A stretch of 64,000 nt of DNA, taken from Alphaproteobacteria bacterium (GTDB lineage: Bacteria; Pseudomonadota; Alphaproteobacteria; Micropepsales; Micropepsaceae). This document shows, piece by piece, positions 10,086 to 19,294 of this stretch. The stretch covers positions 62,001 through 126,000 of the forward strand of contig JAFARO010000014.1 in the NCBI GenBank assembly GCA_019245415.1. The letters are read 5' to 3'. A program made the position numbers and the translations under genes. Under the pieces are notes generated by a model, which did not search any database, had not been told where the DNA came from, and worked only from the letters and a program-made list of their open reading frames with translations. Position 1 is the stretch's first letter; every line of letters starts with the position of its first letter.

Positions 10086-10790
10086 TCAGCGCAGCGATAG
10101 CGCGACGGCGCGTGCAGCTTCTGCGGGATCGCAAGCGGCCGTGATCGGCCGGCCGATGACGAGGATATCCGCGCCTGCTGCCGCGGCCTGGCGCGGTGTC
10201 ATGACGCGACGCTGATCGGCAAGTTCGGCGCCTTCGGGGCGGATGCCGGGCACCGCAAGCAGGAAGTCCGGCCCCGCAGCTTTGCGAAGGGCCGCGATCT
10301 CCCATGCGGAGCATACCACACCGTCGAGCCCGCAACGTTGTGCCAACCCTCCCAGGCGAACCACTTGGTCCAGCGCAGGTCCGCGCTGCCCCACGCTGTC
10401 CAGATCCGGATCGGCGAGACTGGTCAGAACGGTGACGGCGATCACCCGGATCTTCGGGTCGACGGATGCCGCCGCGTCTTTTGCCGCGCGCAGCATCGCT
10501 TCGCCGCCCGACGCGTGGACATTGAAGATCGTGGCGCCGAGCTTTGCGATCTCGCGCGCCGCGCCCGCGACGGTGTTGGGAATATCGTGGAACTTGGTAT
10601 CGGCGAAGACCGGCAAGCCGAGATCGACGATGGCGCGCAGCCCATCCGGCCCCTGGGCCGTGAGGAATTCGAGCCCGACCTTCAGCCCACCTACATGCGG
10701 TCGAACCGCCCTTGCCAGGGAAAGCGCATGCCCGAGATCGGGGGTGTCGATCGCGACGAAAACAGGATTGGCGAATCCGAGGCCGGCCAT
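10086..10790 (-). CDS. pyrF: Orotidine 5'-phosphate decarboxylase
   Basis: Last step of UMP synthesis. The 234-residue TIM barrel has the catalytic D-x-K-x-x-D array at Asp64, Lys66 and Asp69 (FADTKFHDI), plus the phosphate-binding end ADILVIGRPI. It lies between ihfB and the trp genes; this place is taken by lapA or pyrF in various alphaproteobacteria (from memory). Confidence 0.96.
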   Translation of the reverse strand: MAGLGFANPVFVAIDTPDLGHALSLARAVRPHVGGLKVGLEFLTAQGPDGLRAIVDLGLPVFADTKFHDIPNTVAGAAREIAKLGATIFNVHASGGEAMLRAAKDAAASVDPKIRVIAVTVLTSLADPDLDSVGQRGPALDQVVRLGGLAQRCGLDGVVCSAWEIAALRKAAGPDFLLAVPGIRPEGAELADQRRVMTPRQAAAAGADILVIGRPITAACDPAEAARAVALSLR

Positions 10791-10870
10791 CGAAACGGGC
10801 TCTTACAGAGCCCGGAGCCGCCGGGCAAGCCGTTTGCCGGATACGACGCTGGACAGTAGAATCCGCGGCG

Positions 10871-11176
10871 ATGAGATCGGGGAAATCCGCCGCAGGCGCG
10901 CTCCTGCTGATTCTGTCTGCTTCACCGGCATTCGGCGCCGGGATGGGCATGGGGATGTCGACGCCCCCGCCGACGCAAACGCCGGGCCGGCTGCAGCCGG
11001 GCGCCGATACCGAGCTCGACCGGCGCCGGGAACATCTTCACGCGGAACTGCTCGCGTTGCGCGACGAAGGCTTGAAGCTGCGAAAGGCCGATGGCGGGAC
11101 GCTGACGCGCGATCACCGCGCGTATCTGCAGAAGAAGCTGGACCGATTGAACGCCGAAGCGCGCACGCTGCAATAG
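10871..11176 (+). CDS. Small exported protein with helical C-terminus
   Basis: A 101-residue protein. It has a signal peptide (KSAAGALLLILSASPAFGAG), a Met/Gly segment (GMGMGMST), a proline-rich linker and then a charged helical region rich in Arg, Leu and Glu (DRRREHLHAELLAL), likely coiled-coil. I do not recognise the family. The ATG at 10871 gives the signal peptide directly. Its 3' end faces the ihfB stop at only 3 bp distance. Confidence 0.6.
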   Translation: MRSGKSAAGALLLILSASPAFGAGMGMGMSTPPPTQTPGRLQPGADTELDRRREHLHAELLALRDEGLKLRKADGGTLTRDHRAYLQKKLDRLNAEARTLQ

Positions 11177-11179
11177 ATG

Positions 11180-11476
11180 CTATTCGGCCGCCCTGCCGTT
11201 CATATTCAGCCGTTCGCGCAGTTCCTTGCCGGTGCGGAAGAATGGCGCCCGCTTCTGGTCAACCGCCACGGGCTCGCCGGTGCGCGGATTGCGGCCCTGC
11301 CGCGAGGGCCGCGTCTTCACCGAAAAGGCCCCGAACCCGCGCAGCTCCACCCGGTGGCCGGCCGCCAATGAGTCAGTGATCTTGTCGAGGACCGTGGCCA
11401 CGATCCGCTCGACGTCGCGGTGATAAAGGTGCGGGTACCGTTCGGTGAGCCGCGCAACGAGTTCCGACTTGATCAT
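11180..11476 (-). CDS. ihfB: Integration host factor subunit beta
   Basis: DNA-bending HU/IHF family protein that heterodimerises with IhfA and assists recombination, replication and sigma-54 promoters. The 98-residue protein has the beta-arm signature [10 protein letters not shown] and the N-terminal helix [15 protein letters not shown]. It is normally immediately downstream of rpsA in proteobacteria; here the two are about 8.7 kb apart, with accessory genes in between. Confidence 0.95.
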   Translation of the reverse strand: MIKSELVARLTERYPHLYHRDVERIVATVLDKITDSLAAGHRVELRGFGAFSVKTRPSRQGRNPRTGEPVAVDQKRAPFFRTGKELRERLNMNGRAAE

Positions 11477-11747
11477 TCCCCTGCCCCTGTAACGGGACTG
11501 TGCCGAGCCTCGCATCCCAACGCGACTCCGACAGGGTTAACCTGTCAGAGCCGGAGACCCTCGTCAACCGGAAGTCACTGAAAGCGAAGGATTTTCTTCA
11601 AATGTGGCGGAAATGCCCGCGTTCCGGATCACGGGCTGCCTGGGCGCCATTTTCAATCTTGAGGGGCGTTTTGCGCTGCAGGATTGGCTGGAAGTAAGCC
11701 CGGCTGCCTGCTAACAGGCGCGCGCCTTCCCGAAAACGAGTGTCACC

Positions 11748-12323
11748 ATGTCGCACGATCCCGCGCTCGAAGCGCACGAGCATACCGAGCATGCCCATCA
11801 CGCCGCCCATGACGGCGATCCGTTCGTCGGCCGCGTGGCGATCACCGTGGCGGTCCTGGCGGTGCTGGCGGCGGTGGCTTCGAGCCTGGAAGGAATCGAG
11901 GGCGGCTTGGCCATCACCGCGTCCAGCGAGGCGGTGCTCGCGCAGGACAAGGCCACCGACCTGTGGAACGAGTACGAGGCGGACAGCACCAAGAAACATC
12001 TCTATGCCATCGCGGCGGCCCAGGGCGGCGCCCACGCGGACGACTATGCGCGCGAGTCCAAATCGCAAGGCGCAAAGCAGGACGACCTGAAAAAGCGCGC
12101 CCAGAAGAGCGAGAACGAGCGGGAAAAGCTGGTGGCCGAGAGCGCAGAGCATGAACGGCGCCATCATGGCTTGACCGCCGGCGCGACGCTGATCGAGATC
12201 GGCATCGCGCTTTCGACCATCGCGATCATCACCAAGCGGCGTACCTTCTGGCTGGCCGCGATGCTGCTGGGCGCGGCCGGCGCCGCCATCGCCGCGGCGG
12301 CCTTCGGCGCGCTCCCGAGCTAA
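11748..12323 (+). CDS. DUF4337 family membrane protein
   Basis: A 191-residue protein with a His-rich N-terminus (EHTEHAHHAAH), one hydrophobic helix near residues 30-48, a long charged helical middle (DLKKRAQKSENEREK) and two hydrophobic helices at the C-terminus. This plan matches DUF4337, whose function is unknown. The ATG at 11748 follows a weak purine stretch. It converges on the sulfotransferase gene with a 4-bp overlap of ends. Confidence 0.75.
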   Translation: MSHDPALEAHEHTEHAHHAAHDGDPFVGRVAITVAVLAVLAAVASSLEGIEGGLAITASSEAVLAQDKATDLWNEYEADSTKKHLYAIAAAQGGAHADDYARESKSQGAKQDDLKKRAQKSENEREKLVAESAEHERRHHGLTAGATLIEIGIALSTIAIITKRRTFWLAAMLLGAAGAAIAAAAFGALPS

Positions 12324-13027
12324 ATTTCCGTTTTGTCCGAAATGTCCATGTTGCGGCGCTCGGGCCACAAGCGCACGAACTTGGCATAGAGGTCTCGCGT
12401 GTCGCGGGCTTTGTCCGGCGCGGGGACCATCGGATAATCGAACAGCTTGAAATCACGCGCATAGAGCAAATTGAGACGCGCGATGACACCGTGCGAGAGC
12501 CCGGTGCCGCCTTCGCCATCGAGCCTGTTCTCGCGGGGCAGGCCTGCGCTCAGTCCGAAAGCTTTCGAAGCCGCAGCCCAGGCGGCGGACATATCTTCCA
12601 CCTTGTAGATCTCTGCCGTCCTGACGGGTCCCTCGTAGAAGAAGCGGTATTGCGGCGCGAAGTGGATGAATTTCCAATCGAAGCGGATGCGCTCTTCGTC
12701 CAGAAGATCGAAGGCGAGCTCCTCCGGCGTCAGTCGCTCGAGATCGCGATTCCAGTGCTTGAGGTGGCGATAGGACGAGACAAAGCGTGCGTAGGGATCG
12801 CGCACGAAGCCGAAGCTCCTGAACGCCTCGGTCAATCCGAGCTCCGCTCGGGCTTCGGCGACAGTCATGTGCGCGAGATCGCGGATCGCGTCGCGCCCGG
12901 ACTCGTAACGGCGGCCCCACAAGGCCTTCGCATCCGGAAACTGCGTCATCAGCGCCTTGTGAACGGACGTACCCGCGCATTTGGGATTGTGGACGAAAAG
13001 CAGCCTGCGGCTCTCGATCCAGATCAT
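12320..13027 (-). CDS. Sulfotransferase family 2 protein
   Basis: A 235-residue protein of the carbohydrate sulfotransferase type. The 5'-phosphosulfate loop is at residues 13-21 (HNPKCAGTS) and the 3'-phosphate motif is RDPYARFVSSYRH. These residues bind the donor PAPS in the family. The start at 13027 overlaps the stop of the upstream DUF707 gene as ATGA. With the adjacent DUF707 and glf genes it forms a three-gene operon, so its substrate may be a surface sugar; that is inference. Confidence 0.82.
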   Translation of the reverse strand: MIWIESRRLLFVHNPKCAGTSVHKALMTQFPDAKALWGRRYESGRDAIRDLAHMTVAEARAELGLTEAFRSFGFVRDPYARFVSSYRHLKHWNRDLERLTPEELAFDLLDEERIRFDWKFIHFAPQYRFFYEGPVRTAEIYKVEDMSAAWAAASKAFGLSAGLPRENRLDGEGGTGLSHGVIARLNLLYARDFKLFDYPMVPAPDKARDTRDLYAKFVRLWPERRNMDISDKTEI

Positions 13028-13824
13028 CCTATCCTCTCCGTGCCCAGCCAGGCCCGCCAGGTCCGCCGCAATCCCGCCCAACGCAGATGACGATTTAAGC
13101 CTTGTGAAACGGTTTTGCCGTCGAGCGCCACTGCGCGCAGCGTATGTCGCGACGTGTCCGAGATGCCAAAAGCCGCGAGCAGCGCACGGTACTCCTCCTC
13201 GGGCGTGCGCCCCTTCATATTGCCCGCATTGTAGAGCGTGCCTTTGCCGATGGCGCGGGTGTGCAGGACACACGCGGCATCAACGATGGCGAGCTTGCGG
13301 CCTTCGCGCGCGGCCATCTGGCGCCAGGCCATGTCCAATCCCCAACTCGAATTGTTCAGACTCCAGGTCGGCATAATTTCGCGCAGGAAGCCGACTCGGA
13401 AGATCGGGCACATCTGCTCGACGAAATCGGTCTCGCGGTATTTGAGCCCGGCGCGCCTGAGCGTGATGTCGTAGGAATAGAACGAGCGCGGGTCGAGCGC
13501 GGGCTGCCCAAGATCGGCGCCGATTTCGTCGAGCACGCGGAAGGCCGTGTTCCATGCGTTCGTATCGCAGGCGAGATCGTCGTCCGGGAACCCGATATGC
13601 GAATAGCGCGACAGGAATTCGCCATGACCGGCGATACAATCGCGCAGGCCGAGCCACTTCGGTCCCTTCTCGCGCGACAACGTCACGCCGGTGCCGAGCG
13701 GATACGGCTGCTCGCTGTCGCCGAAGTAGGAGATGTGCAGGTCCCATTCCCGCCTGCCGGCGAGCCATTCCGGATGCAGCGAGCGGTCGCCGGCACGCAC
13801 GATCAAGAGGTAGCTATTTGTCAT
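13024..13824 (-). CDS. DUF707 family protein, probable glycosyltransferase
   Basis: A 266-residue protein matching DUF707. Typical pieces are EKGPKWLGLRDCI, the acidic IGFPDDDL (a likely nucleotide-sugar/metal motif) and WGLDMAWRQ. A glycosyltransferase role is inferred from the PDDD motif and from the adjacent UDP-galactopyranose mutase. The ATG at 13824 is used; it overlaps the end of glf by 11 bp. It has no signal peptide, consistent with a cytoplasmic enzyme. Confidence 0.75.
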   Translation of the reverse strand: MTNSYLLIVRAGDRSLHPEWLAGRREWDLHISYFGDSEQPYPLGTGVTLSREKGPKWLGLRDCIAGHGEFLSRYSHIGFPDDDLACDTNAWNTAFRVLDEIGADLGQPALDPRSFYSYDITLRRAGLKYRETDFVEQMCPIFRVGFLREIMPTWSLNNSSWGLDMAWRQMAAREGRKLAIVDAACVLHTRAIGKGTLYNAGNMKGRTPEEEYRALLAAFGISDTSRHTLRAVALDGKTVSQGLNRHLRWAGLRRTWRAWLGTERIG

Positions 13825-14947
13825 CGCGGAAATTCGGCAGGATCTGCTTTTCGAACAAGGCCAGAGCGCGCGCGCAGGCCTGGTCCATATTATAATAGGC
13901 ATAATCGCCGAGGCGCCCGGCAAACCAGACCTTGCCTTCCAGCGCGCGCGCGGCCTCGAGGTAGGGTTTCAGCTTTTCGGCGGTGCCTGGCGTGGGGACC
14001 GGATAGTACGGCTCGGTGCGGCCCGGAAGGTGGGCGAGCGGATACTCCTTGACCGTCACGGTACCCGCTGCGCGCTGGCCGGTGAGATGCTTGAATTCGG
14101 TGATGCGGGTGTAGGCGTGATCGTTCGGGTAATTGACCGTTCCCACCGGCTGCGCCTCTTCCACCTCCCACTGCTCGAGTTCGAAGCGCAGGCTTCGATA
14201 GGGAAGCGCGCCGAATTCGAAAGCGAAATATTCGTCGATCGGACCGGTGAACACCACCTTCTCGCCCTGTCCGGCAACGTCTTCATAGCGGGTCGAGGCG
14301 GCGAAGGTGATGTTGGGATGGGCGATCATGCGCGCGAACAGCGCCGTGTAACCCTCTTGCGGCATCGCCTGATAGGTGTCTTGGAAATAGCGGCCGTCGC
14401 GGCTGATGCGCACAGGCACGCGCGCGCTCACGCCGGGATCGAGATCTTCCGGCCGCAACGACCACTGCTTGAGCGTGTAGTTCTCGAACACCTTGGCATA
14501 GATGAAGTCCGCCAATTCTCCCAATGGACCGCCCGCCTCGCGCATCTTCAGGATCGGCACGCTTTTCTCGATGCCGTGGGTATCGATCAGAAGCCGCGTC
14601 AGCCGGGCAGCTTCGGCCGGCGCGAACAAGGCGTCGAGCGAATCGAGATTGAAGGGAATGGGCACGAGTTTGCCGTCGATGGCCCCAAGGACCCGATGTT
14701 CGTAAGGCCGCCAAGCCGTGAAGCGCGAGAGGTAGCTCCAGACCTTGGCGCTGTTGGTGTGGAAGATGTGGGGGCCATATTTGTGGATCAGGATTCCATA
14801 TGGGCCCGGATAGTCATGGGCATTGCCGCCGAGGTGATCGCGTCGATCGACCAGCAGCACTTTGCGGTCGAGCCCCGAGGCGATCCGTTCCGCGAGGACG
14901 GCGCCCGTGAAGCCCGCGCCGACGATGATCCAGTCGTATTTCGACAA
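13814..14947 (-). CDS. glf: UDP-galactopyranose mutase
   Basis: FAD enzyme converting UDP-galactopyranose to UDP-galactofuranose, the donor for galactofuranose-containing surface glycans. The dinucleotide fold VGAGFTGAVLAER lies at residues 9-21, and YGPHIFHTNS is the family hallmark. No ATG exists before the flavin motif: an in-frame stop lies just upstream and the candidates are TTG at 14947 (chosen, typical N-terminus SKYDWIIVG) and TTG at 14995 (16 residues longer). Length from 14947 is 377 residues. First gene of the glf-DUF707-sulfotransferase operon. Confidence 0.92.
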   Translation of the reverse strand: MSKYDWIIVGAGFTGAVLAERIASGLDRKVLLVDRRDHLGGNAHDYPGPYGILIHKYGPHIFHTNSAKVWSYLSRFTAWRPYEHRVLGAIDGKLVPIPFNLDSLDALFAPAEAARLTRLLIDTHGIEKSVPILKMREAGGPLGELADFIYAKVFENYTLKQWSLRPEDLDPGVSARVPVRISRDGRYFQDTYQAMPQEGYTALFARMIAHPNITFAASTRYEDVAGQGEKVVFTGPIDEYFAFEFGALPYRSLRFELEQWEVEEAQPVGTVNYPNDHAYTRITEFKHLTGQRAAGTVTVKEYPLAHLPGRTEPYYPVPTPGTAEKLKPYLEAARALEGKVWFAGRLGDYAYYNMDQACARALALFEKQILPNFRDDK

Positions 14948-15056
14948 GAAAACGAACCGGAATGGGTTGCCGCGCAACCAATCCCGGTTCGGCAAGCGAA
15001 GTCAATTCAGGCCCGCTCAGGCGATTTCTTCCGGCAGCGGATTTCGCCCGGCCTGC

Positions 15057-16025
15057 CTATTGCAGGACGTACCGCAGCGTCACGCCGGCGAGGTCTTCGT
15101 TCTTGTCGCGCACGGAGGTGTCGTTCGCCGGGTCGGCGAACAAGTCGCGCGCGGAGTCGTAGAAATTGTGCTGATAGTTGAGGGAGGCCACCATGCTCGG
15201 CGTGAAGGCATAGTTGAGCGACGCGTGCACGTCGGTGACGTCGCCGCCGGTGGCCGCATGGAACAGGCCCGTGGTGCCGTTGAACACCGTGGTGTCGTTG
15301 TTGAAGCTGTGACCGAATCCGGCATTGATCGAATACGGCGCGCCGAAGCGGAACTGCGACTCGATTCCCAGGCGATAGTTCCACACCGCGCTGGTCGTGG
15401 TGTAGAGGCCGCTGTTCTGGTTCAACGCCTGACGCGTATCGAGCCAGACGGCATCGAAGGTCCCCGCGAGCGTGAAGTTCGGGGTCACGCGTCCGAAAGT
15501 GGCGCCGAAATCCGCGGCGCGTCCGCCGCGCGCGATCGTGCCTTCCTCGTCGGTGGTGGCGATCTTGGCCGGGAAGAGGTCGGGCAGGTATTCGGCGCGC
15601 AGGTCCAGATCGAACGCGTTGCCGTGCGCCTCGTCGATGGCGCGCCAGGTGAGCCCGAAGGCGGGGTCGGTCCAGCCGGAACTCGAGCGGATGATGTCGC
15701 CGCCGGAAAGATCGTGGCGGCTGTTGCTGCGCCAGTCGTATCCCCAGTCGAGATTGAGCGCGAGATCGTCGCTCAGTCCGTACATCACCGCCTGGTTGAC
15801 CGCGTTGGAAGTGATCTGCGAACGCGCGATCTCGGTTCCGGTATTGTCGAAGGATTTCTGCGACGTCGAACCCCAGGCGTAGTTCGTCGCACCGAAAATC
15901 TGGCCTTGCAGCGGCAGATAGAGCGGATCGGAGAGGATGCGCTCATCGTAAGAGGCCTGCTGCGCGAACGCAGAAACGGAACTGCCAGCCAACGCAGCGC
16001 AAGCGAGAAGCATGGTCCAACGCAT
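15057..16025 (-). CDS. Exported beta-barrel-like outer-membrane protein
   Basis: A 322-residue protein with a signal peptide (residues 1-21, ending SAFAQ). Alternating polar and aromatic strands suit an outer-membrane barrel: ALNLDWGYDW, VWNYRLGIESQFRFG, VASLNYQHNFYD and a final GVTLRYVLQ. No channel or enzyme family is recognised. The ATG at 16025 has a strong AAGGAG just upstream (16036-16041 on this strand). It is divergent from the first GloVer gene. Confidence 0.7.
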   Translation of the reverse strand: MRWTMLLACAALAGSSVSAFAQQASYDERILSDPLYLPLQGQIFGATNYAWGSTSQKSFDNTGTEIARSQITSNAVNQAVMYGLSDDLALNLDWGYDWRSNSRHDLSGGDIIRSSSGWTDPAFGLTWRAIDEAHGNAFDLDLRAEYLPDLFPAKIATTDEEGTIARGGRAADFGATFGRVTPNFTLAGTFDAVWLDTRQALNQNSGLYTTTSAVWNYRLGIESQFRFGAPYSINAGFGHSFNNDTTVFNGTTGLFHAATGGDVTDVHASLNYAFTPSMVASLNYQHNFYDSARDLFADPANDTSVRDKNEDLAGVTLRYVLQ

Positions 16026-16487
16026 CGGTACGCACTCCTTCAATTGATAAGGAGACGAGCGGGCACGCACGCGTCCAGGCACTGCCCTCACCGTCACCAC
16101 TCGACGGGATAAACGCGCCGCACAAAAGTTCCGTCCGCGGGCGCGCCTTATCTTTGCGTAATGACCCGGCAAGACGCCTGGATTTCATCCGTATAGGGAG
16201 CATCGCCTCTCGTTCGCCGGCGGGGCGCGACCTTTCCTGCTGGCACCGGCTGCCTCTCGCGAAATGGCCACTCACGATGCAGGATCGGACGGAAGATTCA
16301 CCGGCCGCGGATTCAACCTTGGCAGCGCCGTCCCAATGGGCTAGGACAGCGGCGAATGGGCAGGCACGCCTGCCGCGGCAAAACAAGGGCGATGGCCCGG
16401 GACCGCGGCGGCGGACAAGGCTGGTCGAGGGATTCCCCGAAAAAGCCGTTGTCGCGCCGCCACGGCGACCAGGCAACGGAGCGTTTC
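16026..16487. other. Divergent intergenic region, 462 bp
   Basis: The only spacer above 300 bp in the window. It separates the barrel-like gene from the first GloVer-repeat gene and must carry both promoters and any shared regulator site. A short hairpin can be read at about 16358-16373 (GGCAGGCACGCCTGCC). I see no convincing sigma-70 or sigma-54 box, tRNA or conserved coding frame. Confidence 0.5.
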
Positions 16488-17834
16488 ATGAAGGGTCTTT
16501 CAGGATTTCACCGCGCCGCTGTCGCGCTGGCTTTCGCTGTCGGGCTGGGGTTTGCCGGCGGCCCCGCGGCAGCACAGTCGACGTTCACGCTGCTGCACAG
16601 TTTCTGCGTCGACGGCACCTGCAGCGACGGCCAGTTCCCGACCGGTACGCTGGTGGCGGATGGCTCGCACAATATCTTCGGCACGACCAAAGCCGGCGGC
16701 GAGCACGGCGGCGGCGTGGTCTTCGAACTCGTCTACATTCCCAACACCGCGACCTATCGCTACAAGCGCCTCTACAATTTCTGCACCGTCGTGGTCGGCT
16801 GCACCGACGGCGCCCAGCCGACCGGCGACCGGCTCATCGTGGACGTCAACGGCACGCTTTACGGCACCACGTACGCCGGCGGACCCAGCGGCAGCGGGGT
16901 GGTCTTCAAGCTGGTGCCGAACGCGGGACATACACGCTACACCTACTCGGTCATCTATCAGTTCTGCGTGCAGTTCAGCGGCTGCGAGGACGGCGCGCAG
17001 CCCTCGGGAGCGCTGACCTTCGCCGGCGAAGCGACCGGCGGCACCTATGACGGCAAAGCGGCGCTTTACGGATCGACGCTCGGCGGCGGCCGCAAGCATC
17101 AAGGCGTCGTCTTTTCGCTCGTGCCTCCCGCGACCCAGGGCGACATGGGCACGCACAAGGTGCTCTATTTCTTCTGCACCATCGGACGCAACGCCTGCAA
17201 CGACGGCAGCCAGCCCGCAGGCGGCATGGTCGTCGACAAGAACGGCAACATCTGGGGCACGACGATCTCGGGCGGCCTCAACGATTCCGGCGTGATCTTC
17301 AAGCTGACGCCGACCGTGCAAGGCCCGTGGGCCGAAAGCCTGCCCTATCAGTTCTGCTCGGTCGCGGGCTGCGCCGACGGCATGACGCCGATGAACGGGC
17401 TGATCGCGGACTCAAACGGCGATCTCTACGGCACCACCGCGACCGGCGGCTTGCCGTACAAGAAATGCGCCGCGACAGGGTGCGGCGTGGTCTTCAAGAT
17501 CACCACCGGCAATAAGGAGAGCACGATCTACTCGTTCTGCTCGCAGACCGATTGCACCGACGGCGGCGCGGTGCAGGGCTTGAGCGTCGATCCCAACGAC
17601 AACTTCTACGGCGTCGCCTCCGTCGGTGGGCCGAAGAACCACGGCTTGGTCTTCAAGCTCACCGGCACGTCGCTGACCGATCTGCTCGACCTCCAATGCA
17701 GGACTCTCTGCAGCATGGGCCAGAATCCGAGCGGCGCCTTGATGATCAACGCCAATCTCGACCTCTTCGGCCTGATGACCGACGCCGGCCGCCACGGCGA
17801 CGCTGGGACGGCGTTCAAGGTATCGCAGCCCTGA
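16488..17834 (+). CDS. GloVer-repeat exported protein, seven Cys-paired repeats
   Basis: A 448-residue protein with a signal peptide (ending GGPAAAQ, residue about 29). The mature chain is built of seven repeats of about 55 residues of the GloVer (Gloeobacter/Verrucomicrobia) type. Each has an F/L-x-C-x(4-9)-C-x-x-G segment and most a GNLYGTT-x-GG-x-GVVFKL-like strand. Examples are DGTCSDG...NIFGTTKAGG and AGCADG...GDLYGTTATGG. Seven such units suggest a beta-propeller with about one cysteine pair per blade. GGAG upstream at 16479-16482 supports the ATG. It forms a tandem pair with the next gene. Confidence 0.85.
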   Translation: MKGLSGFHRAAVALAFAVGLGFAGGPAAAQSTFTLLHSFCVDGTCSDGQFPTGTLVADGSHNIFGTTKAGGEHGGGVVFELVYIPNTATYRYKRLYNFCTVVVGCTDGAQPTGDRLIVDVNGTLYGTTYAGGPSGSGVVFKLVPNAGHTRYTYSVIYQFCVQFSGCEDGAQPSGALTFAGEATGGTYDGKAALYGSTLGGGRKHQGVVFSLVPPATQGDMGTHKVLYFFCTIGRNACNDGSQPAGGMVVDKNGNIWGTTISGGLNDSGVIFKLTPTVQGPWAESLPYQFCSVAGCADGMTPMNGLIADSNGDLYGTTATGGLPYKKCAATGCGVVFKITTGNKESTIYSFCSQTDCTDGGAVQGLSVDPNDNFYGVASVGGPKNHGLVFKLTGTSLTDLLDLQCRTLCSMGQNPSGALMINANLDLFGLMTDAGRHGDAGTAFKVSQP

Positions 17835-17946
17835 ACGCACCCCTGGGTTTCGCTACGGCGCCCGAAGCGGAAAGATACTATACTTGCGCGTGAGTTCGGC
17901 GGGCGCCCGGCGGTGGGCGCCCTCCCCTCACATTGAGAGGTCCCTG

Positions 17947-19242
17947 ATGCGATCCCATCGCCTTCTGTCATTGATGTTCGCGTGCTCCGCCGCCATGCCG
18001 ACAGTGCTTGTCGGTACATCGGCCTCCAGCGCGTACACCTTCAAGACACTCTACGATTTCTGCGGTGTGGCGAATTGCGCCAACGGCGAATCGCCGGAAG
18101 GAGCGCTGCTGCGAGACCCCGAGGGCAACATTTTCGGCACGGTTGCCGGCGGCGCGGGACTCGCCGGCGCGGGAGGCGTCTTCGAACTTTCGCCAAACGG
18201 CGACAGTTGGAGCGAGACACAAGCCATTGCGCTCTGCACCGCGGACGGCTGTCCCTTCGGCGGATCGCCCGAGAGCGGCGTCATCATGGATGCGCAGGGC
18301 GATCTCTACGGCACTGCGACGGCCGGTGGCAACGACAATGCCGGAACCGTATTCGAGTTGATCCCCAACAGTTCCCGGACCAAGTGGAAGGCCAAGCTGC
18401 TTCATTCGTTCTGTTCGGCGGCCGGCTGCGCGGATGGTTGGGTGCCCAATGCCTTGACCTATGCCGGGCAATCGTCGGGCGCGCTTTATGATGGCGCATC
18501 GCCGCTCTATGGCACGACCTTTGCCGGCGGCAGCGCCAATGGCGGCGTCGCCTTCGCGCTCATTCCTCCTCAGCCGGGCAAGACGAAATGGAAGCAGAAA
18601 GTCATCCACAATTTCTGCTCGCCCAATTCGACCGATAACTGCACCAGCGACGGCGCGACGCCTCAGGCCGGAATGACGATGGATGGGTCCGGCAATCTCT
18701 ACGGCACAGCCCAGGGCGCCGGCTTGAATCACGGCGGGATCATCTTCGAACTGGTCCCCAAGGCGAATTCCTGGAAGGAAAAGATCCTCTACAATTTCTG
18801 TTCGCAGCCCAGCTGCGCCGATGGCGGCGGCCCGATCGCGCCCCTCCTGATGGACGCGGACGGCAACCTCCTGGGTGTGGCAGGCCTGGTCGTGTTCAAG
18901 TTCAGCCCCAGGAAGGCCAAAATGACCGCGCTCTACACGTTCTGCGGCGACGGCACCTGCGACGACGGCGAGGGATCGACTTTCAGTCTCACGATGGACC
19001 CTTCCGGCAACTTGTTCGGCACGTCGTGGTTCGGCGGCGGGCACACGCCGCAAGATGCCGGCGTCGCCTGGGCGCTCGATCCCGGCTTCCAGGATCTCTA
19101 CAAGTTCTGCCAAATAACCTCGTGCAAGGACGGCTGGAACCCCAGTTCGCCGCTGCTGCTCGACGGAACCGGGAACCTCATCGGCACGACGTGGCAAGGC
19201 GGTGCCCATGGCGCAGGGAACGTTTATGAGTTGACGCCATAA
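17947..19242 (+). CDS. Second GloVer-repeat exported protein
   Basis: A 431-residue paralogue of the preceding gene. A signal peptide (residues 1-30, ending ASSA) is followed again by seven repeats containing an FC/LC-x(4-8)-C pair and GNLYGT or GNLFGT strands ending in GGVFEL or VYEL. The fifth repeat is shortened (GNLLGVAGLVVFKF). GAGAGG at 17935-17940 supports the ATG. The 112-bp spacer to the first copy suggests a separate or weakly linked transcript. Function unknown; a secreted or surface binding protein is inferred. Confidence 0.85.
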   Translation: MRSHRLLSLMFACSAAMPTVLVGTSASSAYTFKTLYDFCGVANCANGESPEGALLRDPEGNIFGTVAGGAGLAGAGGVFELSPNGDSWSETQAIALCTADGCPFGGSPESGVIMDAQGDLYGTATAGGNDNAGTVFELIPNSSRTKWKAKLLHSFCSAAGCADGWVPNALTYAGQSSGALYDGASPLYGTTFAGGSANGGVAFALIPPQPGKTKWKQKVIHNFCSPNSTDNCTSDGATPQAGMTMDGSGNLYGTAQGAGLNHGGIIFELVPKANSWKEKILYNFCSQPSCADGGGPIAPLLMDADGNLLGVAGLVVFKFSPRKAKMTALYTFCGDGTCDDGEGSTFSLTMDPSGNLFGTSWFGGGHTPQDAGVAWALDPGFQDLYKFCQITSCKDGWNPSSPLLLDGTGNLIGTTWQGGAHGAGNVYELTP

Positions 19243-19252
19243 CCGCAGAAAA

Positions 19253-19276
19253 CCGCGCGGGATGGCTCCCGCGCGG
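19253..19276 (-). terminator. Rho-independent terminator, distal copy
   Basis: A perfect 10-bp stem (CCGCGCGGGA / TCCCGCGCGG) with a 4-base loop. On the minus strand it is followed by TTTT, so it ends the glycine-rich gene. It is almost identical to the terminator at 20133-20156. Confidence 0.8.
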
Positions 19277-19294
19277 CTCTGCAGTGCGCAAGCG

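Noticed and set aside
16026..16487. Sigma-54 promoter at TGGCACCGGCTGCC near 16240
   Set aside because: The spacing between the GG and GC elements does not fit the TGGCAC-N5-TTGC consensus.
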